A stretch of 64,000 nucleotides of DNA from assembly GCA_965237405.1 (NCBI GenBank), contig OZ250139.1, positions 496,001 to 560,000 of the forward strand, read 5' to 3'. The translations under genes and the position numbers were made by a program. Source of the DNA: CAUZIB01 sp963663925 (GTDB lineage Bacteria; Acidobacteriota; Vicinamibacteria; Vicinamibacterales; UBA8438). Positions 1-8,745 of the stretch are shown piece after piece; positions within the stretch are counted from its first letter, which is position 1, and the number at the start of each line of letters is the position of its first letter. The notes under the pieces were generated by a model that had not been told where the DNA came from, searched no databases, and saw only the letters and a program-made list of their open reading frames with translations.

Positions 1-894
1 GAAAATGCCATTGCCTCGGTCGCGTTGACCGGCGGCTCGACGAACGCCGTACTACATCTGCTGGCGATCGCGAGGGAGGCGGGCGTTACCCTTGACCTTG
101 ACGATTTCGGCCGAATTAACCGGCGCGTCCCCTTGTTGGCCGATCTCAAACCTGGAGGACGTTTCGTTGCGACTGATCTCCATCGCGCAGGTGGCATTGC
201 CCTCCTGGCACACCGGCTGCAAGAACTCGGTGTACTCCACGGGGACGCCTTGACGGTGACGGGTCGCACAATCGGAGAGGAAGCAGCCACTGCCGTGGAA
301 ACAAGTGGCCAGGAAGTGGTCCGTTCCGTGTCCGATCCGATAAAGCCTACAGGAGGACTAGTCGTCCTTCGAGGGAACCTGGCCCCTGACGGGGGGGTCG
401 TGAAGGTAGCTGCCGCTACCATGATGACGCATCGTGGGCCAGCACGTGTCTTCGAGTGTGAAGAAGATGCCTTCGCGGCGGTCGAACATGGACGAATCAA
501 TGCCGGTGATGTTGTTGTAATTCGTTACGAAGGACCGCAGGGCGGACCCGGAATGCGCGAAATGTTGGGGGTCACCGCAGCGCTCGTCGGTATCGGTCTC
601 GGCGAGTCGGTGGCGCTCTTGACCGATGGACGCTTCTCGGGCGCGACCCGCGGCCTGATGGTAGGCCACGTTGCACCGGAGGCCGCGAAAGGTGGGCCGA
701 TTGCTGCTGTTCGAGAGGGTGACATCATCGTGTTCGACTTAAACAAGCGCACCCTCACGATTGAGGCAACCGACGATGAGATCGCAGCGCGACTGTCTAG
801 CTGGACGCCGCCGCCGCCGCGGTTCGAGAGCGGGGTGATGGGGAAATATGCGCGTCTGGTCTCCTCGGCGGCGCACGGGGCAGTTACGAACTGA
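1..894 (+). CDS. ilvD: Dihydroxy-acid dehydratase, C-terminal part (cut by window start)
   Basis: Dihydroxy-acid dehydratase makes 2-keto acids from dihydroxy acids, the third common step of valine, leucine and isoleucine synthesis. Frame 1 is open from the first base and begins ENAIASVALTGGSTNAVLH, the conserved TGGSTN stretch of the IlvD/Edd family, so the true start lies upstream of the window. Further family blocks follow: GNLAPDGGVVK, the FECEEDA region, YEGPQGGPGMREML, LLTDGRFSGATRG and VGHVAPEA. About 297 residues are present, roughly the C-terminal half of a protein of about 560. The stop lies 10 bases before ilvB, so the gene heads an ilvDBNC operon on the + strand. Confidence 0.97.
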   Translation, partial: ENAIASVALTGGSTNAVLHLLAIAREAGVTLDLDDFGRINRRVPLLADLKPGGRFVATDLHRAGGIALLAHRLQELGVLHGDALTVTGRTIGEEAATAVETSGQEVVRSVSDPIKPTGGLVVLRGNLAPDGGVVKVAAATMMTHRGPARVFECEEDAFAAVEHGRINAGDVVVIRYEGPQGGPGMREMLGVTAALVGIGLGESVALLTDGRFSGATRGLMVGHVAPEAAKGGPIAAVREGDIIVFDLNKRTLTIEATDDEIAARLSSWTPPPPRFESGVMGKYARLVSSAAHGAVTN

Positions 895-904
895 GAAGTA
901 AGTC

Positions 905-2626
905 ATGTCGTCTATGAGAACAGGGGCTCAGATTATATGGGAGTCGCTCGTGCGGGAGGGCGTCGATACTGTGTTTGGTTATCCGGGAGGTGCGATCCTT
1001 CCAGCCTACGATGCGATGCTCGACTATCCCGTCAGACACGTGCTGGTACGGCACGAGCAGGGTGCAACGCACATGGCCGACGGGTACGCGCGGGCGAGCG
1101 GGAAGGTTGGTGTGGCAATCGCGACCTCCGGACCGGGCGCGACGAACATGGTAACCGGCATCGCGACGGCGATGCTTGACTCATCTCCGATCGTCTGCAT
1201 TACGGGGCAGGTTGGAAGCAAGCTTGTGGGATCGGATGCGTTCCAAGAGACCGATGTCACAGGTGTTACGCTGCCGATCACGAAGCACAACTACCTCGTG
1301 AGTCACGTCGAAGACATCGCTCCCGTGATCCACGAGGCAATGTACGTCGCAAAATCAGGTCGACCCGGCCCGGTGCTCGTCGACATCACCAAGGATGCGC
1401 AGCAGTCGTCGACCGAGCTTCAATGGGATCCGAGCTGCGTAAGGCTTCCGGGATATCGGCCGGACCTGAGCCCCAGTGACGAGGAGTATCAGCGAGCGGC
1501 CGATCTCATCAACGGCTCGAAGCGCCCCGTTCTTCTAGCCGGTCATGGGGTTCTGTTGTCCGATGCCATGGGTCTTGTGCGGAAGCTGGTCGAAAAGGCG
1601 GACATCCCGGTGGCAATGACACTGCTCGGCATTGGGGGGTTCCCGGCGCTGCATCCGCTTAATCTTGGCATGATGGGGATGCATGGCGAGGCGTGGGTGA
1701 ACCAGGCCATTCAGGAAGCGGATCTGTTGCTGGCATTTGGGATGCGCTTCGATGACCGCGTCACGGGCAACGTGAAGACCTATGCGCCGAACGCCCGGAA
1801 GATTCACGTCGACATTGACCCGGCAGAGCTCAACAAGAACGTGAAGGTCGATGTTGCGATGGCCGGCGACCTATCGATGGTGCTCGAATCGCTCCTCTCC
1901 CGGGTCGAAACTGGACGCCGTTTGCCGTGGCTGTCGTCGATCTCCGAAATGAAGGGTAACGTCGCAGTCCGAGACATTCAGAATCTTCCCGACAGTGGGC
2001 ACTTGTATGCCGCACACGTGATCAACGACATTTGGCGTTTGACCGACGGCAAGGCGATTGTCGTGACCGATGTCGGACAGCACCAGATGTGGGAAGCGCA
2101 GTACTACCACCACGAGGAGCCGCGCACGCTGATCACGTCAGGCGGGCTTGGCACTATGGGGTTTGCGCTGCCTGCTGCTATCGGCGCAAAACTCGCATGT
2201 CCCGACAAGGAAGTTTGGGTGATTGCGGGCGACGGCGGTTTCCAGATGACGATGGCCGAGCTCGCGACGATTGCTCAGGAGAAACTCAAGATTAACGTTG
2301 CCATCATTAATAATGGGTACCTGGGCATGGTGCGACAGTGGCAAGAGTTCTTCTACGAGCGCCGTTACGCGGCAACGCCGTTGCTGAGTCCAGATTTCGC
2401 GAAGCTGGCCCAGTGCTTTGGCCTGCGTGGAGAGACCGTTGAAACGCGCGCGGCCGTCGTCCCGACCGTGGAGGCAGCTCGTGCCGACGACGGTACCGTG
2501 GTGATCGACTTCAAGGTCGAGCAAGAGGACACGGTCTATCCGATGGTGCCGGCTGGTGCCGATTTGCAGGACATGATCCGCCGACCGAGTATGGCGCCGA
2601 TTGTCGAGACGGCCGATGACGAGTAG
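905..2626 (+). CDS. ilvB: Acetolactate synthase, large (catalytic) subunit
   Basis: Acetolactate synthase (AHAS) condenses two pyruvates, or pyruvate and 2-oxobutyrate, using thiamine diphosphate; this is the first committed step of branched-chain amino acid synthesis. At 573 residues it has normal family length. Visible are FGYPGGAILP near residue 25, the catalytic glutamate in VRHEQGATHMADGYARA (E51), a central FAD-binding-like domain, and the ThDP/Mg motif starting GDGG at about residue 442 and closing with NN at 469-470. The RQWQEFFYERRY block near the C-terminus is typical of AHAS. The gene sits between ilvD and ilvN, and its TAG stop touches the first possible ATG of ilvN. Confidence 0.97.
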   Translation: MSSMRTGAQIIWESLVREGVDTVFGYPGGAILPAYDAMLDYPVRHVLVRHEQGATHMADGYARASGKVGVAIATSGPGATNMVTGIATAMLDSSPIVCITGQVGSKLVGSDAFQETDVTGVTLPITKHNYLVSHVEDIAPVIHEAMYVAKSGRPGPVLVDITKDAQQSSTELQWDPSCVRLPGYRPDLSPSDEEYQRAADLINGSKRPVLLAGHGVLLSDAMGLVRKLVEKADIPVAMTLLGIGGFPALHPLNLGMMGMHGEAWVNQAIQEADLLLAFGMRFDDRVTGNVKTYAPNARKIHVDIDPAELNKNVKVDVAMAGDLSMVLESLLSRVETGRRLPWLSSISEMKGNVAVRDIQNLPDSGHLYAAHVINDIWRLTDGKAIVVTDVGQHQMWEAQYYHHEEPRTLITSGGLGTMGFALPAAIGAKLACPDKEVWVIAGDGGFQMTMAELATIAQEKLKINVAIINNGYLGMVRQWQEFFYERRYAATPLLSPDFAKLAQCFGLRGETVETRAAVVPTVEAARADDGTVVIDFKVEQEDTVYPMVPAGADLQDMIRRPSMAPIVETADDE

Positions 2627-2644
2627 ATGGTCGAGTATTCACCT

Positions 2645-3208
2645 ATGAGACATACCTTCGTCGTTTATGTTGAGGATAAACCCGGCGTCCTCAACCGGAT
2701 TGCATCGCTGTTTCGGAGACGCGCGTTCAACATCGAGTCGTTGACTGTTGGGCACACCGAAACGGCGGGCGTGTCGCGGATGACGATCCTAGTCGAGAGC
2801 GATACACACGGCGCGCGGCGTCTTGAGGCCAACTTGTACAAACTGGTTAATGTGTTGCGGGTGCACGACATCACTTCGGGACCCGCTGTGTACCGTGAGC
2901 TCGCGATGATAAAGGTGTCGACGGAGAGCGCCGATACGCGCACTCACGTTATGCAACTCGTTGACGTGTTTCGTGCACGGGTCGTGGACGTAGCACCTGT
3001 CTCGGTCATAATCGAGACAACCGGAACAGAGGACAAGATCGATGGCCTTCTCGAAGTGCTTCGACCGTATGGCATCCTGGAACTGGTCCGCACGGGCCGG
3101 GTCGGAATGGTGCGAGGCTCCGAGAGCGTCATGGTCGAGCCTCCTGAGCCCCCTCGTTCTAGGTCTACGACACCCACAGACGACGAAAGCGTTTCCTATT
3201 CGGTATAG
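2645..3208 (+). CDS. ilvN: Acetolactate synthase, small (regulatory) subunit
   Basis: The small subunit binds IlvB, raises its activity and confers feedback inhibition by valine. An N-terminal ACT domain is clear: MRHTFVVYVEDKPGVLNRI, then ASLFRRRAFNIESLTVG. A second ACT-like half follows from about residue 75. An in-frame ATG at 2627 directly abuts the ilvB stop and would add six residues. I prefer 2645, because family members start with this M-R-H-T block. The product is 187 aa; its last 25 or so residues are rich in Pro/Arg/Ser and look like a non-conserved tail. ilvC begins 65 bases later. Confidence 0.95.
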   Translation: MRHTFVVYVEDKPGVLNRIASLFRRRAFNIESLTVGHTETAGVSRMTILVESDTHGARRLEANLYKLVNVLRVHDITSGPAVYRELAMIKVSTESADTRTHVMQLVDVFRARVVDVAPVSVIIETTGTEDKIDGLLEVLRPYGILELVRTGRVGMVRGSESVMVEPPEPPRSRSTTPTDDESVSYSV

Positions 3209-3273
3209 TAGGGCGCTACACGCCGTGGTGTCACATTCTCGGCATACGGGTATTAGGGAAGGACTGTCTCTAC

Positions 3274-4287
3274 ATGGCCACAATTTACTACGACGATTCT
3301 GCAGAACTCTCGGTCATTCAAGGCAAGAAAGTTGCCATTTTTGGCTACGGTTCACAAGGGCATGCCCACGCGCTTAACCTTAAGGACAGCGGCGTGGACG
3401 TCCGGGTGGCTCTTCACGCAGGCAGTAAGTCCAAGGCAAGGGCTGCGGCCGATGGGCTCACGGTCACGAGTGGTCCCGAGGCTGCGGGTTGGGCCGATGT
3501 GATCATGATCCTCACGCCCGACACGACGCAGGCCGGTATTTACACCGAGCAGATCGCACCCCATTTAACGGCGGGCAAGATGCTGATGTTTGCCCACGGC
3601 TTTAACATTCGGTTCAAGACTATCGATCCACCGGCTGACGTTGATGTGACATTGATCGCCCCTAAGGCGCCGGGTCACCGGGTTCGGGAGGTGTTTCTGG
3701 AGGGTGGTGGAACACCAGCGTTGATTGCGGTCGAACGTGATGCTACGAGTCATGCCAAGGAGCTAGCACTTTCATACGCCAAGGCCTTGGGCGTCACACG
3801 CGCGGGCGTGATCGAAACCACGTTTGCTGAGGAAACGGAGACCGACTTATTCGGCGAGCAGACCGTCCTGTGCGGGGGAGTCAGTGCGCTGGTCAAGGCG
3901 GGATTCGAGACACTGGTTGAGGCCGGCTATCAGCCTGAGATTGCATATTTCGAGTGCATGCACGAGCTGAAGTTAATCGTTGACCTGTTCTATCGCGGTG
4001 GTCTTAATTACATGCGCTATTCCGTGAGCGATACTGCAGAACACGGCGACTACACCGGTGGGCCCAGGGTGGTGACCGATGAGACGAAACGGGTGATGAA
4101 GCAGATCCTCGCTGAGATTCAGGATGGGACCTACGCCAATACCTGGGTCGAGGAAGACAAGGCCGGGCGTCCGAACTTTATGGCCACTCGGCGCAAGGAG
4201 CAGCAGCATCAGATCGAGGCTGTCGGCAGTCGACTCCGCACCATGATGCCGTTCCTCGATGCCGTAGACCTCAAAGAGTCGGTGTGA
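3274..4287 (+). CDS. ilvC: Ketol-acid reductoisomerase (class I)
   Basis: KARI isomerises and reduces 2-acetolactate to 2,3-dihydroxyisovalerate with NADPH and Mg2+. The 337-residue length fits class I enzymes. The Rossmann motif GYGSQGHAHALNL lies at residues 24-36, with the cofactor loop after it. Later blocks are MLMFAHGFNI, LIAPKAPGHRVR, the metal-binding FAEETETDLFGEQTVLCGG, and ECMHELKLIVDLFYRGGLNYM. It is the last gene of the ilv operon; the next 370 bases hold only a gene relic. Nothing is missing from the active site. Confidence 0.97.
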   Translation: MATIYYDDSAELSVIQGKKVAIFGYGSQGHAHALNLKDSGVDVRVALHAGSKSKARAAADGLTVTSGPEAAGWADVIMILTPDTTQAGIYTEQIAPHLTAGKMLMFAHGFNIRFKTIDPPADVDVTLIAPKAPGHRVREVFLEGGGTPALIAVERDATSHAKELALSYAKALGVTRAGVIETTFAEETETDLFGEQTVLCGGVSALVKAGFETLVEAGYQPEIAYFECMHELKLIVDLFYRGGLNYMRYSVSDTAEHGDYTGGPRVVTDETKRVMKQILAEIQDGTYANTWVEEDKAGRPNFMATRRKEQQHQIEAVGSRLRTMMPFLDAVDLKESV

Positions 4288-4289
4288 GA

Positions 4290-4520
4290 CGAGTGGCTCA
4301 GTCGCCCTCGGCGATGTTCGCCCGTCGTTTCGTCCAGGGCCTGAACAATCGCTCCCGGATTCGCGATGTAGATGTACATGACGCCGTGGTGCACGGTCGG
4401 TGTCGTCTCCTGTGTCCCTCGGTCAGCGCCGAGCTCCAGACCAGGCGCAGATCATCCACGTTGTCGCGGGTGATTTGACCTAAAGGATTCTAGCCCCATC
4501 CATTCAGGGTTAGCCGCGGG
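4290..4520 (-). pseudogene. Relic of a PQQ-dependent alcohol dehydrogenase (N-terminal fragment)
   Basis: The minus strand encodes, in two frames, the beginning of a quinoprotein dehydrogenase beta-propeller. One frame reads LTLNGWG, a TAG stop where the family usually has Tyr, then NPLGQITRDNVDDLRLVW. A second frame continues TPTVHHGVMYI and then NPGAIVQALDETTG. These match the usual order of GWxYSPLxQI, NVxxLxxVW, TPxVxxGVMY and VQALDAxTG motifs in PQQ alcohol dehydrogenases. No start codon, heme domain or remaining propeller is present, so this is a dead fragment between ilvC and the hydrolase genes. The assignment rests on motif order only. Confidence 0.6.
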
Positions 4521-4657
4521 TTAAGCTAATCCGCCGAGTCCGGGTTATGGAGCATCGTGTCGGTCACCGGACGATAGGGTTTCGACCCAGTCCTGGACCG
4601 ACAACAGGGACACGGCGAGGACGAACCTACAAGTCGACACGATGATCGATCGATTCT

Positions 4658-5342
4658 TCATGACAACTCATCGGCGATCCACGCCGCGACTGTATCCTGC
4701 ACTGACTCGAGTTCCTGCTGGATGCGGAATGCGTCTGCGCCACGCACCTTGAGTGAGTGATCACCACCTTTAACGATGTGCAATGTGGCACGAGGGTACG
4801 ATTCGGTAACCGACCGAAGTTCTGTTTCGTTGCCGAACGCGTCACGATTGCCCTGGACAAACAGCATCGGGACATCGATAGATGGAAGGTGCGCATCGCG
4901 CTGTCGCTCGGGCCGGCCAGGCGGATGAAGTAGGTAGCCCAGGAAGACCAACCCGGCCACGTCCAGCTCATCGTTGCCGGAAGCGACTAACTGGGAAGCG
5001 ATTCGCCCGCCCATCGATTTTCCTCCAACCACTAGCCGCTGATGGGCGGGACGGTACGAGACCGCGGGTCGTGTCGATAGCGGCACGGTAGCAGAGTTCG
5101 AGACGCGACTTCGGGTCAGGCGCGCGCCGACCAAGTTTTGTGCATACAAAGTTAAAGGTCACGACATCGAAATGACGCGCGACTAGGCCGTGGGCAAACC
5201 CTGCCATGAACGGGCTCATCTGTGGGGCCCCTGCCCCATGGGTGAGGATGATGGTTGCGCTTGCCGGAAACTTGGCAGCGTAGTGTAGACCGGTCACCGC
5301 GCCCGTAACGCCGACCTCGATGTTGAATGACCGAGGCGTCAC
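4658..5342 (-). pseudogene. Alpha/beta hydrolase of the KANL3/TEX30 type, frameshifted
   Basis: Two overlapping minus-strand frames make one protein. The upstream frame starts with GTG at 5342 and gives ATIILTHGAGAPQMSPFM, then VVTFNF and GRRAPDPKSRLELCYRAA. The downstream frame gives RLVVGGKSMGGRIASQ (nucleophile elbow GKSMGG), then a C-terminal IVKGGDHSLK with the likely catalytic His. The frame change falls near 5060-5080, and the total of 685 nt is one base over a multiple of three. Its GTG overlaps the stop of the upstream hydrolase by four bases (GTGA), which indicates an operon. Either a real indel or an assembly error could explain it. Confidence 0.75.
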
Positions 5343-6010
5343 GAGCGGACAGCCTGGAGGAATCGGGCGGTTGCTTCACGGAACGGACCTGTCCACTCGT
5401 GCTTACCCTCGAAGACTAGCGATTCGACGTCGGCGTCGACCGTTTTTAGGAAGGCAAGATCGGCGTTCAGTTGGGCGTCGGTATAGCGCGAGTCGTTCTC
5501 GCCCCGTCCGATTAGGATTCTGGGCCAGCGGATGGAGGAATCACTCTGCAGTTCTGGCGGGATGTCCCCCGCGAGTGCGATGATGCCCGCTGGCGATGGC
5601 GGAAGTAGGATCGCCGCTCGATACGCCATCGCGACACCTTGTGAAAACCCGGAGTACACGATTGTCGACGTTGTCTGGTAGCGCTGATGGATCGTATTGA
5701 GAATTGCCGCGACGTAGGAGAGGTTGTCGCCAATCATCCGTTCGCGGTCCTGGGACGTCATCCACGATCCGACGACCTCGCCGCTCCGGCGGTCATAGAA
5801 ACGGTGCAGAGCCTGCACTGACACAACAAGCCAGTTTGCGATCCCGTCAATCTGAATGAGTTCCTGAAGATGACGTTCCGCGTTCTCGCCGTAGCCATGA
5901 AAGCCGACGAGCAAGGGTGCCTGTGCCGCCGGCGTGGGGCGCACGATGTATCGACCGAGGATAGCGGCTTCGACCGTCTCGACCCGTGCTGTGCTCGACT
6001 CCAGTATCAC
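5339..6010 (-). CDS. Alpha/beta hydrolase, carboxylesterase/phospholipase type
   Basis: A 223-residue cytosolic serine hydrolase of the PF02230 (carboxylesterase/phospholipase/thioesterase) type. The oxyanion-hole segment LLVGFHGYGEN is near residue 35, the nucleophile elbow YSGFSQGVAMA is near 120, a probable acid lies in GRGENDSRY, and the histidine is in EGKHEW close to the C-terminus. No signal peptide is visible. The substrate cannot be told from sequence. It is the first gene of a two-gene leftward unit whose second member is the frameshifted hydrolase. Only 13 bases separate its start from the divergent gene at 6024, so one of the two starts may lie further in. Confidence 0.85.
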   Translation of the reverse strand: MILESSTARVETVEAAILGRYIVRPTPAAQAPLLVGFHGYGENAERHLQELIQIDGIANWLVVSVQALHRFYDRRSGEVVGSWMTSQDRERMIGDNLSYVAAILNTIHQRYQTTSTIVYSGFSQGVAMAYRAAILLPPSPAGIIALAGDIPPELQSDSSIRWPRILIGRGENDSRYTDAQLNADLAFLKTVDADVESLVFEGKHEWTGPFREATARFLQAVRS

Positions 6011-6023
6011 CCGTTGTATTCTA

Positions 6024-6521
6024 ATGTCTATGCCACGAACTGAGTTCGATGCGTTACCCGAAGACGCTCGTGTCTGGATCTTCTCGGCCGAGCGACCGCT
6101 GACGTCCGTCGAACAGTCACGTCTGCTTGCTGAAGTCGATCGTTTTTTGGATCAGTGGGGTGCCCACGACATGCCGCTCACCGCGGGTCGCGACATACGG
6201 TACGACCGCTTTCTCTTCGTTGCGGTGGACCAACGCGCCGTGGGTCCCTCAGGTTGTTCTATCGATGCGCTCGTCCGCCAAATGAAGGTGCTCCAGACGG
6301 AGATTGGAGTCGAGCTCGTCAATCATGCTCCGGTACTGTTCCGCCAGGGGGATTACATTACACGTGTCTCACGAGAGCTGTTCGCCGAACTCGTCGCGGG
6401 TGGCGACATCAACGTGGGCACGACGGTGTTCGACACTACGTTGACCCGACTGGGCGATGTCCGGGAGGGGCGATGGGAAACCCGTGCCGGCGACTCGTGG
6501 CACGGCCGCGCGTTCTTCTAA
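6024..6521 (+). CDS. Conserved small protein of unknown function
   Basis: A 165-residue soluble protein without signal peptide, membrane segment or P-loop. It contains RVWIFSAERPLT, then FLDQWGAHDMPL, then YDRFLFVAVDQ, and ends in RAGDSWHGRAFF. This matches a small family, common in Bacteroidetes and relatives, that is often mislabelled 'ABC transporter ATPase'. I see no nucleotide-binding motif. The ORF is open upstream to 5934, but the upstream part would overlap the divergent hydrolase. ATG 6024 or 6030 fits the conserved N-terminus. Function is unknown. Confidence 0.75.
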   Translation: MSMPRTEFDALPEDARVWIFSAERPLTSVEQSRLLAEVDRFLDQWGAHDMPLTAGRDIRYDRFLFVAVDQRAVGPSGCSIDALVRQMKVLQTEIGVELVNHAPVLFRQGDYITRVSRELFAELVAGGDINVGTTVFDTTLTRLGDVREGRWETRAGDSWHGRAFF

Positions 6522-6559
6522 ACCCCACCCCTATCTCCCGACTCGGATGCGTGGCACTA

Positions 6560-7714
6560 CTAGTAGATCACGAGGAACGAGTCGTCGGAGCGAACGACCA
6601 CCGCTGGACCGCTACCGCTCGGAATCGTATCGGTCCCCGGACTCATTTGCGAAAGAGCTCGGCCGTCTGGGTTAAAGACCTGCCACTGTAACGTCCCACC
6701 CGCCCGGTAGCCCGGCGCGTCACCCCAAGCCAGAAGTGTCCTGCCGCGCCGATTTGTCGCGATCGCCGGGTTCTTGTGTCGGAAGCGACCAATCCGATCC
6801 GGTGACACCATGTTGGTAAGATCATCGATGGGTGCGAAATGGACCTGTCCGTTTGTTTCCCACGCCACGCGAACGGAGTCTGGGCCCAGAGCGAACGTCG
6901 TCGTAGTAACCGGACACGCGCCAATCAACCACGGCTGGATGACCTCATCCACGAAGCTAATGCCACCATCTGTAGATCTGAGCAGATGCTGGTCCCGGTG
7001 AACGTTATCGCCAGCGCTTCGATACGAAACCCAGATGCGACCCGTGGCGCTGAACGTCTCCAGGCTGCAACATCCGCATGCACCCTCCGACGCGGGGCTG
7101 ATGACACGTGGTGGATCGAACGTGTCTCCTCCGTCGTTGGAGGTCATCATGAAGATGGCACGGTTCGCGTCATCGGTCCCATCTACCGTTGCGCCGTGCC
7201 AGGCGATGAATACGTGTTCCTGTACGTCCACCGTCACGCTTGGACGCGCCTCGATGACCTCGTTCACCAGCTCCCAAATGACACGCTGGGGTTCGAAGCT
7301 GGTATGACCAGGAGTGCTTCGCGCATAGAGTATTCGGAGCGGGTCCGTCAGGTACCAGACACCGTGGAGTCGGAGACCATTATGTTGCGAGAGCGCCATG
7401 TCACCACCATCCATCGGTCCCATTCCGATCGCTGAGCGTGGCTCGCTGTTGACGCGAATCGGTGACGACCAGGTCGTTCCACCAGGTTCCAGCGTCACGT
7501 AGAGAAGGTCGCCTCCGCTCATCGAGCCGCGGAAGTACATTAGGTGGGTTGCGCCACTGGCGTCGACGGCGACGTGGGGCATCCGTCCTTCATTGGGGAT
7601 CCGAATCACAGTGATGACCGAGTTGAGTGGCGGTTGGCAGGCTGTAGCGAGGGCGACCACCAGACCACCCAGAAGCATGCGACAACTCGACACGGTCGCG
7701 CTATGCATTTCCAT
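6560..7714 (-). CDS. Lipoprotein with BNR/Asp-box (sialidase-like) repeats
   Basis: A 384-residue exported protein. The N-terminus has a hydrophobic stretch ending in the lipobox ALATAC, so lipid attachment at that Cys is expected. The body is a predicted beta-propeller with Asp-box motifs SNDGGDTF and STDGGISF, plus several related HVAVDASG and TTFALGPDSVRVAW blade segments. Sialidase-fold proteins of this kind bind or cleave glycans, but I see no clear set of sialidase arginine/Tyr/Glu residues, so an enzymatic role is unproven. ATG at 7714 or 7708 are both possible starts. It is followed upstream by a cytochrome c gene in the same direction. Confidence 0.75.
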   Translation of the reverse strand: MEMHSATVSSCRMLLGGLVVALATACQPPLNSVITVIRIPNEGRMPHVAVDASGATHLMYFRGSMSGGDLLYVTLEPGGTTWSSPIRVNSEPRSAIGMGPMDGGDMALSQHNGLRLHGVWYLTDPLRILYARSTPGHTSFEPQRVIWELVNEVIEARPSVTVDVQEHVFIAWHGATVDGTDDANRAIFMMTSNDGGDTFDPPRVISPASEGACGCCSLETFSATGRIWVSYRSAGDNVHRDQHLLRSTDGGISFVDEVIQPWLIGACPVTTTTFALGPDSVRVAWETNGQVHFAPIDDLTNMVSPDRIGRFRHKNPAIATNRRGRTLLAWGDAPGYRAGGTLQWQVFNPDGRALSQMSPGTDTIPSGSGPAVVVRSDDSFLVIY

Positions 7715-7756
7715 CGACCGAGGTTACATCAACGAGGTAGAGCGGTCTTACCGGGC

Positions 7757-8557
7757 CTACCGACAGGCCGGTGTAAGCATCGACACGGAGGTTACGTTGA
7801 GGGCGTCCTGGTTGCCTCGGATCAAGAAGCCCTTCGCCTCGACGCGGTGGCCCTCCATCACCTCGGGGCTGGGGAACACGTATAGCAGTTGGAATGAAGT
7901 GTAGCCATCGGAGAGTAAGTTCGCCGTATCACGGGCCTGCCCGGTAGATGCGTTTGGGTCGCGAGTACGAATTGGCTCGGTCGCTTCAGTCACGAGCCAA
8001 GTGTTGTCCGGACCGCGCGTAAGGCACCCGACGACCTGAACAAGCGAGTAGTTGGGTACTGCCTGTGGACCTTCGGTTCCTTGCATTAAAACTGATCCAA
8101 GCGTCTCCGCTGTCAGGTTCCTCTCTCCAGCCGGAAACCCATTCGTGTTGAGGACAAAGCTCAGGATGTCCAGGTATGTGTCTTTGGACACGCGTATGTT
8201 GGCGGATGGTGGCATTGTTTGGAAACGGTCGAACAGGTCATCAAGCGTGAGGCCTCTCCAGTTGCGCAGGAAGTCTTCGCCAGAGAGGGCTCGCGCGTTG
8301 GCACCTCGGAGATCAACGCCGTGACAGCCCTGACAGAAGGACTGATAGTCGCGTTGACCGCGTTCGGATTGCATCAGCGTGAACACTCCGTCCTGAACCG
8401 TTCTGGCATGGCCTTCCTGGATTCGCTGGGCCAAAGATGGCTGGGCGACCGAGACAGTAAACAGGGTAACCGCGATCAATCGCGCGAGGATGATTCTGTC
8501 ATACGGGGCCGATTCGTTTTTTTGTGTGAGCCGATAGAATATGCGGATGCCACGCAT
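7757..8557 (-). CDS. Exported c-type cytochrome
   Basis: A periplasmic monoheme protein. The hydrophobic segment ARLIAVTLFTVSVA followed by QPSLAQR looks like a signal peptide with an AxA-like cleavage site. A single heme-binding CQGCHG follows in a cytochrome-c-like domain, with the candidate distal ligand Met in QTMPPSANIR. The C-terminal half (VQVVGCLTRGPDNTWLVTEATEP onward) matches a small beta-rich domain often attached to acidobacterial cytochromes. The start is uncertain: the frame is open to 8590, and all starts give an unusually long n-region. It may transfer electrons for an unidentified periplasmic oxidoreductase. Confidence 0.75.
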   Translation of the reverse strand: MRGIRIFYRLTQKNESAPYDRIILARLIAVTLFTVSVAQPSLAQRIQEGHARTVQDGVFTLMQSERGQRDYQSFCQGCHGVDLRGANARALSGEDFLRNWRGLTLDDLFDRFQTMPPSANIRVSKDTYLDILSFVLNTNGFPAGERNLTAETLGSVLMQGTEGPQAVPNYSLVQVVGCLTRGPDNTWLVTEATEPIRTRDPNASTGQARDTANLLSDGYTSFQLLYVFPSPEVMEGHRVEAKGFLIRGNQDALNVTSVSMLTPACR

Positions 8558-8745
8558 TCGTCTTCTCTGGGCCAGCGGGAAACAAACCATTCAATACGTT
8601 GACGACAACACCGTCGACCGGCTTCCGGTCGAGCGTGACCGAGTCGTCCACACCTTTCGGGCGCTCGACGATGTCGATGATGATGCCCTGCCAGTCTACA
8701 AGGAAGAGCCGTTGAGCGATCAGTGACGTTGGGCGGAGAGGTGTG

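Noticed and set aside
8541..8726. A 61-codon plus-strand ORF just before the glyoxalase II-like gene
   Set aside because: It overlaps the start region of the leftward cytochrome c gene, has no ribosome site and no family resemblance.
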